Source: Candidatus Hydrothermarchaeota archaeon
GTDB taxonomy: Archaea > Hydrothermarchaeota > Hydrothermarchaeia > Hydrothermarchaeales > WAQR01
DNA: 15,151 bases
Direction of reading: 5' to 3'
Assembly: GCA_015520145.1 (NCBI GenBank)
Contig: WAQR01000232.1
Coordinates: 1 to 15,151, forward strand
Below, in pieces: positions 1 to 7,169 of the stretch. Every line of letters begins with the position of its first letter. Position 1 is the stretch's first letter. The notes below the pieces were generated by a model. That model did no database searches, was not told where the DNA came from, and saw only the letters and a list, made by a program, of their open reading frames with translations. Position numbers and translations under genes: made by a program.

Positions 1-15
1 ATATATAAGTTACCT

Positions 16-224
16 TTGAGCCCGTCCAATTAACCCTTTCATTTAAAAATCTTCCTAACTTTTTCATTTGGCTGATCGAGTTGGCTGGTCGAGTGTGTCG
101 AAATCAAAAAAAGGTCTATCTGGCAGGAGAAAAATATCTCTATATGTATGTAATGTCTGAAAAGAGGGGCTGTCCAATTAAAATATGGTTTTGGAGGTGT
201 TAATTGGATGGCCTCGACTATAAC
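16..224 (+). repeat. Left copy of a ~210-bp MITE-like element (inverted partner at 14738-14947)
   Basis: These 209 bp recur in reverse complement at 14738-14947, with about four substitutions and one single-base indel. Homology stops sharply at both ends. The element's own ends are imperfect inverted repeats: GAGCCCGTCCAATTAAC at 18-34 against GAGGCCATCCAATTAAC read from the other strand at its right end. It also carries a 13-bp tandem repeat (68-80 and 81-93, TTGGCTGATCGAG/TTGGCTGGTCGAG) and a hairpin with 9-bp arms TCCAATTAA (174-182) and TTAATTGGA (200-208). It has no coding capacity of note. Terminal inverted repeats, small size and two copies fit a non-autonomous (MITE-like) element, but no clear target-site duplication is visible. 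Confidence 0.85.
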
Positions 225-251
225 ACTCGAAGGTGTTTGAATTGACTATAA

Positions 252-644
252 TTACTCTTTCAAACTAGCGCCGCAGTTTCCGCAAAATTTTCCCGCAGAT
301 ATTATCTTAGAGCCGCAGCCTGGACACGTCTCCTGATTCATCATCTCTACATTTTCTCTCGCCCCTTCTTTACTGATTGTTACGTGTTTAATAGATGTTC
401 TCTTGCCGCCTCTTCTTCTTGTTGATATGCTCGATAAAAATAACCACCCGCCCATTACAATAATCGCGAGACCCATAACAAAATAAAAAAATAAATAGAC
501 ATAGTCTTCTTCGAAATATCCAAAATATAAAAGTACTGTCCCGATACCCATTGCAGGAATGCTCAAAACAACAGAAATTATCCTGAAAATCTTATTTCTG
601 TCTTTTGTTTCAATTTCCATTAAAGACTGTCTTTTGGTTTCCAT
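252..644 (-). CDS. Small membrane protein with C-terminal zinc ribbon
   Basis: This 130-residue protein has a charged N-terminus, two hydrophobic segments (about residues 20-42 and 50-72), a basic stretch (TRRRGGKR) and a C-terminal zinc ribbon with paired CxxC motifs (CPGCG, then CGNCG, about residues 107-124). The architecture is a membrane anchor with a cytoplasmic zinc-ribbon tail, common among uncharacterised archaeal proteins; no specific function can be assigned. An internal Met at residue 9 is an alternative start, and neither start has a strong Shine-Dalgarno sequence. The gene ends 27 bp inside the left repeat element, and its 5' end overlaps the small ORF at 610-816 by 35 bp, so those two cannot easily both be intact genes with the starts given. 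Confidence 0.65.
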   Translation of the reverse strand: METKRQSLMEIETKDRNKIFRIISVVLSIPAMGIGTVLLYFGYFEEDYVYLFFYFVMGLAIIVMGGWLFLSSISTRRRGGKRTSIKHVTISKEGARENVEMMNQETCPGCGSKIISAGKFCGNCGASLKE

Positions 645-816
645 ACGTCTTGGGATAATCTTTTTTTAATAAATATTTTACTGAAGCTTTGGGATTATCT
701 AATGATTTGCTTGGATTAGGACTGCCTGCTTTCGTAAACATTATCTCACTAATCTTTTTACTACAAACTTTACAGACTCCTTGCTGACAAACAACTCCTG
801 AAAAGATTTTCTCCAA
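610..816 (-). CDS. Doubtful small ORF with a cysteine cluster
   Basis: This 68-codon frame begins at a TTG, just after an in-frame stop upstream. Near its N-terminus it has CQQGVCKVC, a possible metal-binding cluster, followed by a lysine-rich tail without recognisable domains. It overlaps the zinc-ribbon membrane gene by 35 bp. No good ribosome binding site is seen. It may be a real small protein, a remnant of a larger gene, or non-coding. I do not recognise it. The stretch from 817 to 951 upstream shows nothing convincing. Confidence 0.25.
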   Translation of the reverse strand: MEKIFSGVVCQQGVCKVCSKKISEIMFTKAGSPNPSKSLDNPKASVKYLLKKDYPKTYGNQKTVFNGN

Positions 817-951
817 ACGACGTCCTTATTCATCTTTCACGGATATACAAACTCAATATCCAGGATAAGTTGTGGGGACCTGTGAGATCCAAAAGGAAAC
901 TAAAACCGTTATAGAAAAGATAAACATACCGATTACGTAAAATGGGCTGTA

Positions 952-2241
952 TTACGGTTTAACCTCCGTTGGCAATCTCTCTGGTGCACCGCCTTCCGGC
1001 ACCCCACCAGACAAAAAGAGATAGAGCAGGGAAAGATACAAAATGATACTCGAAAGCTGCAGTCCCACCTCGATTAATATGAACGTGTGGGTAAGGGCAA
1101 TTGCAAAAAGGCAGGTCTCAAACCTTGTCCTTCTGAAACCATCCATGAAACCCAGATAGACCCCGATAAACGCTGCTGTCGCAACAATCCCCCATACACC
1201 AAAATCCAGCATCCCCGGCCCGATGAGGGTGGATGTTATGATATGAGGTGTATCGTAATCCAGTACCCTGGTGCTCATAATCTCCTGTGTCGTGCTCAAA
1301 ATTGCCTCTCCATAAAGGTAGCCGTTTGGAAAGGACAGTTCTACAATCTCGTTAAATACAGAGAACGTAAACCCCGCCCTGTAGAACATGTAATAGACAG
1401 GCGGGATCTTCCATGTATCATAAGATATGTTCGCAATATGTGTACTTACCGCAGTCAGTATAAACACAACAACGATTAAAATCCCACAGACCTCCTTTAG
1501 ACTCACCCGTTTCAATAACAGTCCCGCAATTCCCGCAGATACCAGGATGGCGATAGCATCTGACTTGAATCCAGAGGCGATCCCAAGTAAAGCCAGGAAG
1601 AGTATCACAGGGATCCCCCTCTTCTTTCCATAAAAGGCTATCAAGAGAGTCGAAGCAAATATGGCAAATCCATGGAACAGAGCCCTGGCAGGCGTTACCG
1701 CGACATCCTGCCTTGAGACCGCATCCATTATGGGAATCCCTCTAACAAGTGTCGCAAACGCAAAAACGACAGCAATGCCGACAGCCCCTGCGGTAAGCAG
1801 TCCTGTATCCTCAAGCCTCATTGATATCTGCCACACCAGGAAGGCATACCCTCCAGCAATACCGAATATCAAAACACCAGGCATCGGAAAAGTCAGATAC
1901 AGGGCAAGAGATGTAACCGAGAAGATTAATGTCAGTATAAGATACAGGAAAAAATGAGGAGTCGAACGACAAGTACGAGAAATACGAGAAGCGTAGTAAA
2001 TCTGAATCTTCTTCCCGATACGAATAAAACAGATGATAAGAGATACCGCACCAAGGCTCAGGACAAAACTTAAGACAGACGGATCTGCAAAAGCAGACAG
2101 GTTCTCCCTTACGACCCGAATCCTGAACGCGACAAATGCAGAAAACAGGAACACGAGATAGACCGCCGGAAGTGAGACCTCCGGTTTAAGGAAATCATCT
2201 GCATTCATATATCTTGGATTCATAGACCTTATCGACTTCAT
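952..2241 (-). CDS. Polytopic membrane protein, oligosaccharide repeat unit polymerase-like (Wzy-type)
   Basis: This 429-residue protein has roughly ten or more hydrophobic segments (for example near residues 25-42, 55-75, 95-116, 122-140, 148-166, 188-204, 210-224, 227-243, 250-268, 345-365 and 375-412). A large loop between the last helices carries YMFYRAGFTFSVFNEIVE and GYLYGEAILS, followed by GPGMLDFGVWG. This layout resembles the archaeal/bacterial oligosaccharide repeat unit polymerase family, which joins lipid-linked glycan repeat units at the outer face of the membrane. The family call rests on general resemblance, not on a catalytic signature. It is the last gene of a leftward cluster after a GT4 glycosyltransferase and overlaps that gene by 47 bp. 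Met7 and Met12 are alternative starts that shorten the overlap. Confidence 0.65.
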   Translation of the reverse strand: MKSIRSMNPRYMNADDFLKPEVSLPAVYLVFLFSAFVAFRIRVVRENLSAFADPSVLSFVLSLGAVSLIICFIRIGKKIQIYYASRISRTCRSTPHFFLYLILTLIFSVTSLALYLTFPMPGVLIFGIAGGYAFLVWQISMRLEDTGLLTAGAVGIAVVFAFATLVRGIPIMDAVSRQDVAVTPARALFHGFAIFASTLLIAFYGKKRGIPVILFLALLGIASGFKSDAIAILVSAGIAGLLLKRVSLKEVCGILIVVVFILTAVSTHIANISYDTWKIPPVYYMFYRAGFTFSVFNEIVELSFPNGYLYGEAILSTTQEIMSTRVLDYDTPHIITSTLIGPGMLDFGVWGIVATAAFIGVYLGFMDGFRRTRFETCLFAIALTHTFILIEVGLQLSSIILYLSLLYLFLSGGVPEGGAPERLPTEVKP

Positions 2242-3271
2242 ATGCCATAGTCTCCCAGCTGAATTTCTTTATTGTCTCCCTCCCATTTCCTATAAGTGTA
2301 TCTCTTAGTTCACCTTCTTTTAGAACTTGGGAGATCTTGGAGGAGAGGTCGTCAAAATCTCCAATTTTAAACAGCAGCCCATTTTTACCATCTTCGATGA
2401 TTTCCGGAACTCCTCCGACATCCGAGGCAACGACAGGGACACCATTTGCCATGGCTTCAAGCAGTATCAATCCAAATCCCTCTTCCCTTGATGGCAGGAC
2501 CAGGACATCGCTTTTTTTAAAAATACTCTTCAAATCCCCTCTCGAACCCAGGAAATAGACGTCTTTTAAGTTCAGGTCGTCTGCCAATCTTCTAAGTGCA
2601 GCCCTTTCTTTACCGTCCCCGACTATTATAAGGTTAATAGGGCTGGAATCTATAGAGTTCGTAAAGACTGTACTCCCTTTCGAGGCCATATCCATTTTCA
2701 AGTTCTTAAATGCCCTTAAAAGGATATCCACACCCTTCTGCCTTACAAGACTCCCGACAAATAGGATATTCGTCCCTCCTATATCAAAAGGCTCTCCAGG
2801 TACTTCTCCATCCCCCGGGACTCCGCCATATATTACCCTCACCTTCTCCTCAGCTATTCCAAGTCTTAAAATTTCTTCTTTCAGGAATTCGCTTACAGTT
2901 ATGACTGTATCAGAGGCATCCAGGACGTACTTTACAAGTGTCCGGGTAAAAGGCCGCCTGGCCAGGATGGTCACATCAGAGCCGTGCAGGGTGGTTATTA
3001 GTGGTTTTCTTTTTATCGTCTTCAGCAGTGCACCCAGGAGCCCCTGCGGCACGGCATAATGTGCATGTATCACATCACAATCCCTTTTAAGCCCTTCAAA
3101 AAAGCCGAAAACAATAAAGCCAAATGCCCTGAAAAACGGCAGGTTTATGAATCTTCTATAGGTCAGGATTGTAAACTCGTTCTTTGAATATTTTATAAGG
3201 TTGTCAACATGGGTGACGATACCGCCTACATTCGGTTTGTAAATAGATATCAAAAGGACGTTCAAGGCCAT
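2195..3271 (-). CDS. GT4-family glycosyltransferase (GT-B fold)
   Basis: This 358-residue protein is a typical retaining GT-B glycosyltransferase of family 4. The N-terminal acceptor half has the glycine-rich loop NVGGIVTHV (residues 14-22), HAHYAVPQG (69-77) and TTLHGSDV (93-100). The C-terminal nucleotide-sugar half has FVGSLVRQKG (171-180), IIVGDG (215-220) and the EX7E signature (E264 and E272 in REEGFGLILLEAMANG), followed by DVGGVPEII. It should transfer a hexose-type sugar to a lipid-linked or surface glycan at the cytoplasmic face of the membrane; donor and acceptor are unknown. Residues 191-211 form a serine/threonine-rich insert not usual at this place. It lies 24 bp after the radical SAM gene and overlaps the polymerase-like gene, so the three probably form one operon. 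Confidence 0.9.
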   Translation of the reverse strand: MALNVLLISIYKPNVGGIVTHVDNLIKYSKNEFTILTYRRFINLPFFRAFGFIVFGFFEGLKRDCDVIHAHYAVPQGLLGALLKTIKRKPLITTLHGSDVTILARRPFTRTLVKYVLDASDTVITVSEFLKEEILRLGIAEEKVRVIYGGVPGDGEVPGEPFDIGGTNILFVGSLVRQKGVDILLRAFKNLKMDMASKGSTVFTNSIDSSPINLIIVGDGKERAALRRLADDLNLKDVYFLGSRGDLKSIFKKSDVLVLPSREEGFGLILLEAMANGVPVVASDVGGVPEIIEDGKNGLLFKIGDFDDLSSKISQVLKEGELRDTLIGNGRETIKKFSWETMAYEVDKVYESKIYECR

Positions 3272-3295
3272 AGTGTTTACCTTTATTCCAGCACC

Positions 3296-4795
3296 TCAGA
3301 CTTTGTGAACCCTCTTTTTAATAAAATATTTGATAAAATATACTTCAGGCATAAAGAAATAAAAATTGAATCTTATTCTAAGCCTGATTATCTTCCCGTA
3401 TATCCTGTTTATCACCCTGAGGATAAAGTGGTTACCGGTATATTCTGCAACACTCTTTGAATCTATAAAATAAGTGAAAAAAGATGCATTCTCCAAAAAG
3501 TTCTTTTCCTTTTCCGTCAGCCATTCATAATCTATTTCATTCCAGTTAGATTTGGAATATCCTTCCAGGGTGGAGGGAGGTTTAAAATTATGCTCAACTG
3601 CCAGGTCAAACAGCTCGGTACCGGGATAGGGGCTGAACAGCTGGATTGGTGTTGTATATGCAGCAGGGTTCTCTTCGATAAGCACCCTCATCAGGTCCAG
3701 GGTCTCTTTGAAATCTTCAATAGACTCCCCAGGGAACCCGCCCATGAAACTGAATCTCGGCGAGATATCATATCCTTTTAATATCCTGTTGGCTGTGATT
3801 ATCTGTTCTCTTGTAATATCTTTTTTAATCTTTTTCAGGATCTTATTCGAGCCGGATTCACCGCCAAGGTATAGCAGGATAATCCCTGCCTTTCTTATCA
3901 GTTTAAGAAACTCGTCAGAATATTTTACAATATAATCAACCCTGCACTGGGTTCTTATCTTTATCTTGACATTTTCTTTAATCAGGAGCTGGCATATCTT
4001 TTCAACCCTGGCTTTGTCAGTGAAAAAATTGTCTTCGTTTAGATTGATTGCTGTGATATTGTAATTTTTGATGATGTATTTGATATGCCTGACAACATTC
4101 TCTGGCGTCAGTGTCCTGTATCTGCGGTGATGGAAAGCCGGGTTATAGCAATATGTACACCTGTGAGGACAGCCGCGCGAGGTGTGGACAACGATATCCC
4201 GCTCACCTTTTGTCTGGGATGTGATATAATTCCTGACATCGAGCAGACTGTAATCAGGGATAGGGATCTTGTTTAAATCAAAAGGTTTTCTTGGTGGATT
4301 GACGACTATCTTGCCGCCGTTTTTAAATGCAATCCCTGGAATATTTTTATAATTTTCCCTGTTTCCCAGATTGTTTATCAGGTCAACAGTAGTCTCCTCA
4401 CCATCGCCAATAACAACAAAATCCACATAAGGGTTCTCAAGTGTCTGTTCTGGCAGAAGTGACGGATGGATACCGCCCCAGATTAACGGAATATCTGGAT
4501 TGAGCTCTCGGACATATTTTGCAATATCCAGGCTTGCAAGTATCTGCATTCCGGTCATGCAGCTTATCCCGACTGCAATGATCCCGTCTTCAAGTTCTTT
4601 TTTAAATGTAGCTCTCCAGTTGTCATCTATCATGGTATCAATAATCTTTACATCATAACCGTTCATCTTTAGAGCGGTTCCAACATACAGTACCGATTGA
4701 GGGATGACTATGGATACATTTTTGATACTAAACCCTGTCTTCGGGTAGAACAGGACGATTTTCTTATCATTTTTATCCATGATACTTAAGGGCAT
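3296..4795 (-). CDS. B12-binding-domain radical SAM protein
   Basis: This 499-residue protein has an N-terminal cobalamin-binding-like Rossmann domain (about residues 10-145; motifs WGGIHPSLLPEQ and VVIGDGEET). A radical SAM domain follows with the CxxxCxxC cluster at C209, C213 and C216 (RGCPHRCTYCYNP). Downstream FMGGFPGESIEDF is typical of this class. The usual DxHxxG cobalamin-ligand motif is not seen, as in many members that bind B12 without the histidine ligand. Such enzymes do methylations, ring rearrangements or other C-C chemistry, often on lipids or tetrapyrroles; the substrate here is unknown. It heads the leftward cluster with a glycosyltransferase and polymerase, so a role in lipid or glycan modification is an inference. 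Met6 is an alternative start; an AT-rich TATA-like stretch lies just upstream, suggesting little or no leader. Confidence 0.88.
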   Translation of the reverse strand: MPLSIMDKNDKKIVLFYPKTGFSIKNVSIVIPQSVLYVGTALKMNGYDVKIIDTMIDDNWRATFKKELEDGIIAVGISCMTGMQILASLDIAKYVRELNPDIPLIWGGIHPSLLPEQTLENPYVDFVVIGDGEETTVDLINNLGNRENYKNIPGIAFKNGGKIVVNPPRKPFDLNKIPIPDYSLLDVRNYITSQTKGERDIVVHTSRGCPHRCTYCYNPAFHHRRYRTLTPENVVRHIKYIIKNYNITAINLNEDNFFTDKARVEKICQLLIKENVKIKIRTQCRVDYIVKYSDEFLKLIRKAGIILLYLGGESGSNKILKKIKKDITREQIITANRILKGYDISPRFSFMGGFPGESIEDFKETLDLMRVLIEENPAAYTTPIQLFSPYPGTELFDLAVEHNFKPPSTLEGYSKSNWNEIDYEWLTEKEKNFLENASFFTYFIDSKSVAEYTGNHFILRVINRIYGKIIRLRIRFNFYFFMPEVYFIKYFIKKRVHKV

Positions 4796-4802
4796 TAAAT
4801 CA

Positions 4803-4816
4803 ATATTTATATTTAA
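4803..4816 (-). promoter_or_regulatory. Possible TATA element for the radical SAM operon
   Basis: Read on the minus strand this is TTAAATATAAATATT, ending about 8 bp before the ATG of the radical SAM gene. If it is a TATA box, transcription would start near or just inside the annotated start, which favours Met6 (codon six) as the true start and a leaderless message. It overlaps the 3' end of the PEBP pseudogene. The call rests on composition and position only. Confidence 0.35.
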
Positions 4817-5194
4817 TGCATGTTTCTCCCATATTTCCCCTCCCTCTCCCCTTTTGCCAGTACATGATCTTTCATTGCCTTTTCCACTTTACCCCCAGGA
4901 GACTACCATCTGCCAGGGTTTCTTTTTTCTCTATTCCTCTTGGGAGGCCCTGTTTATCTGGAGGTATATTGTATATGACCCAGTGGGTGAATGTCTTTGT
5001 AGGGGCATCTGGCTTACTACATCATTCATGTCCGCCTTATCCTTCTTACTCTCTGGCGTTCCTTCACCCACGCATCCTAAACCAACTGTTACCAGTAACA
5101 GCACAAGTCCGACTGATAAGATAGTCCTCCATATTTTTATCCTCACTCCTATAAATGCTCTCATGTCTTCTCTCTTTTGTCTCTTCTCCTGCAT
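4813..5194 (-). pseudogene. Broken lipoprotein of the PEBP / YbhB-YbcL (Raf kinase inhibitor-like) family
   Basis: The first frame (5194 to 4931) encodes a lipoprotein signal peptide: a basic start, a hydrophobic core ILSVGLVLLLVTV and lipobox GLGC, then a charged linker. After about 5025 this frame stops making sense. A second frame (about 5012-4888) reads PDAPTKTFTHWVIYNIPPDK and continues to ADGSLLG, the conserved ligand-site region of PEBP proteins, which normally begins DPDAP. A third frame (about 4887-4813) reads VEKAMKDHVLAKGEREGKYG, the standard PEBP C-terminus. Three frames, and loss of both the N-terminal half of the domain and the segment around GPCPP and HRYFF, show deletions with frameshifts. 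Family function is poorly defined (phospholipid or small-ligand binding at the cell surface). A sequencing error could explain a frameshift but not the missing segments. Met11 (5164) is the likelier original start. Confidence 0.85.
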
Positions 5195-5243
5195 TTTCTA
5201 GATATTCTAGATATAAAACCGTCGATTAAGACCATTTATTATC

Positions 5244-6365
5244 TCAGTCCCGCACCATATACTCCTCAATCCTGTCCTTTGCCTTCTCCCTGTTCTCCTG
5301 GTGCCTTACCAGAAACGTCTCAACCTTTTCTGACAGATATTTCTTGTGGTCCCCGCATATCAGTTCACCGCACCTGCACTGTTCATACTGCTCTTTTATC
5401 TTCCTGTCGTCGTCCTCGAAGATATACAGGAGATACTGATAGACAGAACAGACATCAGGGTTCCCGCCCTTTTCTCGCTGCTCTTTTATGGTCTCCTGTC
5501 CGCCTGTAAAGGCATTCATTATCTTCTTTCTTGCAGTTGATGGTGAGTCTACGGTATAGATGCAGCTCTCCTGGCTTGATGCAGACATCTTGTCGCTTCC
5601 CTGAAGGCTCGGGAAGAACTTGCAGTGCACCAGGGAAGGTTTTGGATATCCTATCCTCTCTGCCACATCTCGTGTCAGCCTGAAATGCGGGTCCTGGTCA
5701 ATTGCGCAGGGTATCAGGACAGGGACGTCCTTACCCCTCCTCTCAGACTCCAGGAAACACGGTACAGACTGGATACTTGTAAAGAATATCATCCCGATAT
5801 TCGAGCTGTCACTGAACCCGAATGTCGCCTTTATCGTGCTGAACGTGATCTTTTTTGCAACTTTTAGCGCGAGTTTGTACTGGGATTTGATAAGTTCGGT
5901 GTCAAGGAATATCTCGGTATTTTTCGGGTCAAACCCGAGAGCTATTATATCCAGGATATTTTCGTATGCAAAGTCCCTTGTATCGTCCAGGGACAATCTC
6001 TCGTTTAACAGGAACTTTTCGTCATCTGTTATCTGGAACAAAAGCTTTGTCTTGAATGTGTCCTGGAGATATTTTGTAAATATCCACGGCATCAGGTGGC
6101 CGAGATGGGTATGTCCTGACGGGCCTCTTCCGGTATACAGAACAAACGGATTGCCGTTCTCGTATTCTGTCAACGCCCTGTCAAAGCCCCTGTGGGAATA
6201 GAATATATCCCGCCTGAGCATCGGGTGGAGCTCTTTTGAATGTTTTTTTATCCTTAAAAGGAGCTTTTCATCTATCCTTTTTGTACCGAACTTCTCTATT
6301 AATTTACCGTAATCAACATCCCCCCGTACTTCCCACGGTGTTACAACAAAATCATTTCCTGTCAT
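5244..6365 (-). CDS. trpS: Tryptophanyl-tRNA synthetase
   Basis: This 373-residue class I aminoacyl-tRNA synthetase charges tRNA-Trp with tryptophan in the cytoplasm. It starts with the archaeal/eukaryotic-type N-terminus (NDFVVTPWEV). The HIGH signature is HLGH within PSGHTHLGH (residues 82-90), and the KMSKS loop is KMSAS (259-263). Other family segments include ITDDEKFLL, AIDQDPHFRLTRDVA and KPSLVHCKFFPSLQG. The length is normal for archaeal TrpRS. It lies about 110 bp downstream of endA on the same strand, an adjacency I recall from other euryarchaea. The start is the ATG at 6365, preceded by a purine-rich AGGAAGA. The gap to endA holds short tandem duplications (6398-6482) and no obvious promoter, so co-transcription with endA is plausible. 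Confidence 0.97.
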   Translation of the reverse strand: MTGNDFVVTPWEVRGDVDYGKLIEKFGTKRIDEKLLLRIKKHSKELHPMLRRDIFYSHRGFDRALTEYENGNPFVLYTGRGPSGHTHLGHLMPWIFTKYLQDTFKTKLLFQITDDEKFLLNERLSLDDTRDFAYENILDIIALGFDPKNTEIFLDTELIKSQYKLALKVAKKITFSTIKATFGFSDSSNIGMIFFTSIQSVPCFLESERRGKDVPVLIPCAIDQDPHFRLTRDVAERIGYPKPSLVHCKFFPSLQGSDKMSASSQESCIYTVDSPSTARKKIMNAFTGGQETIKEQREKGGNPDVCSVYQYLLYIFEDDDRKIKEQYEQCRCGELICGDHKKYLSEKVETFLVRHQENREKAKDRIEEYMVRD

Positions 6366-6397
6366 TTTAAATCTTCCTGATAATATCTTTTCCTGGT

Positions 6398-6482
6398 AGT
6401 CTCCTGAGTCTCCTGATAGTCTTTTTATTTGTGGTAATCATTTAGGTATCATTTAGGTAATCATCTAGGTAATCATTTACGG
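6398..6482. repeat. Short tandem duplications between endA and trpS
   Basis: There are two arrays. AGTCTCCTG occurs twice in tandem at 6398-6415. An 11-12-bp unit, AATCATTTAGGT with small changes, occurs four times at 6436-6482, and the last unit covers the stop codon of endA. These look like replication-slippage products; no regulatory role can be read from them. Confidence 0.75.
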
Positions 6483-6977
6483 TGTAATCCTATCAACCGA
6501 ATAATATGTAATATCTCCATCGTCGTCCACCACAGCAAATATCATCTCCTTCTTCACACCCTGAGCCAGCCTTACCGCGCGGGAAACCTCTGTAAAGGAA
6601 AGGGAATAATTTTCAGGTACTGCATGAACAAGATATCTCGAATGGCCGTCAAGGGATTTCCCTCTATCATAGACCCTGAAATGCGCCCCGAACTTGAAAC
6701 CGGTCTTCACAATGTATCCCCTCTCCCTCAGGTCTTTATATACCCTGTACCTCATCTGGAACTCATCATCGGCCTTCCAGAATCTCTCTTTTATCTCTCT
6801 TATATCTCCTATATCTCCATTTATCTTAAGGGTCCCGCTTTCCAGGAGGAATAGACCCTCTATAAGAGATAGCTCGAGCTGTTTTTCCTTTACCTTTCCA
6901 AAACCACGCTGCACAAGCCTTGATATCGCCTTTTTATCTTCTACAATTATCCTGTCATCGATAATAATTGCGTCCAT
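6477..6977 (-). CDS. endA: tRNA-intron endonuclease (homotetrameric archaeal type)
   Basis: This 166-residue enzyme cuts precursor tRNA at bulge-helix-bulge motifs to release introns. The C-terminal catalytic domain carries the family core YKDLRERGYIVKTGFKFG, then HFRVYDRG and HSRYLVH. The expected catalytic triad is Tyr103 (in FRVY), His112 (in GHSRYLV) and Lys142 or Lys143 (in GVKKEM). A small N-terminal domain with the RGFGK segment precedes it. The length is close to the ~180 residues of the alpha4 homotetrameric type, not the double-domain forms. The start ATG at 6977 is preceded by GGTGAT (6985-6980), matching the 16S tail but closely spaced. An acidic segment around GDIGDIREIKERF is encoded by a locally repetitive stretch. 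trpS follows on the same strand. Confidence 0.95.
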   Translation of the reverse strand: MDAIIIDDRIIVEDKKAISRLVQRGFGKVKEKQLELSLIEGLFLLESGTLKINGDIGDIREIKERFWKADDEFQMRYRVYKDLRERGYIVKTGFKFGAHFRVYDRGKSLDGHSRYLVHAVPENYSLSFTEVSRAVRLAQGVKKEMIFAVVDDDGDITYYSVDRITP

Positions 6978-7001
6978 GAATCACCATTTCTTATCTGCCA
7001 A

Positions 7002-7012
7002 TTAATATAAGT
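7002..7012 (-). promoter_or_regulatory. Possible TATA box upstream of endA
   Basis: On the minus strand the sequence reads ACTTATATTAA, centred about 30 bp before the endA ATG. That spacing would give a transcript with almost no leader, although a GGTGAT sequence also lies before the start. The call rests on composition and spacing only. The rest of 6978-7169 is the divergent gap to the deacetylase gene. Confidence 0.35.
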
Positions 7013-7104
7013 TTTCTTGAAACCCGATGCAAGTTCGAAAAAATGTGCAGTTTAGTGGAGGAGGCTGTGGCGGTGCTTAAATCATGGAGATGAGTGCACC
7101 AGTA

Positions 7105-7126
7105 TCTATTGTCGATCTATTGTCGA
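7105..7126. repeat. 11-bp perfect tandem duplication
   Basis: TCTATTGTCGA is repeated twice without a gap, 44 bp before the deacetylase start and in the gap where endA and the deacetylase diverge. It could be a paired operator or a slippage product; sequence alone does not decide. Confidence 0.7.
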
Positions 7127-7169
7127 AAGGTTTAAGTCTCGACAACTCGAATTTCAAAAGTGAAACAGG

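Noticed and set aside
216..251. GACTATAA repeated at 217-224 and 244-251 as a target-site duplication of the left element
   Set aside because: The first instance is shared with the right copy and so belongs to the element, and the second lies 20 bp outside it. It does not flank both ends.
4779..5201. Rightward 140-codon ORF opposite the pseudogene
   Set aside because: Its composition is dominated by proline, serine and phenylalanine from pyrimidine-rich sequence, with no domain. The opposite strand carries recognisable PEBP fragments.
5620..6201. Rightward 193-codon ORF inside trpS
   Set aside because: It is the antisense of a well-recognised tryptophanyl-tRNA synthetase and has no features of its own.
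6436..6482. A short CRISPR-like array
   Set aside because: The units are 11-12 bp and directly adjacent with no spacers, so this is a simple tandem repeat.
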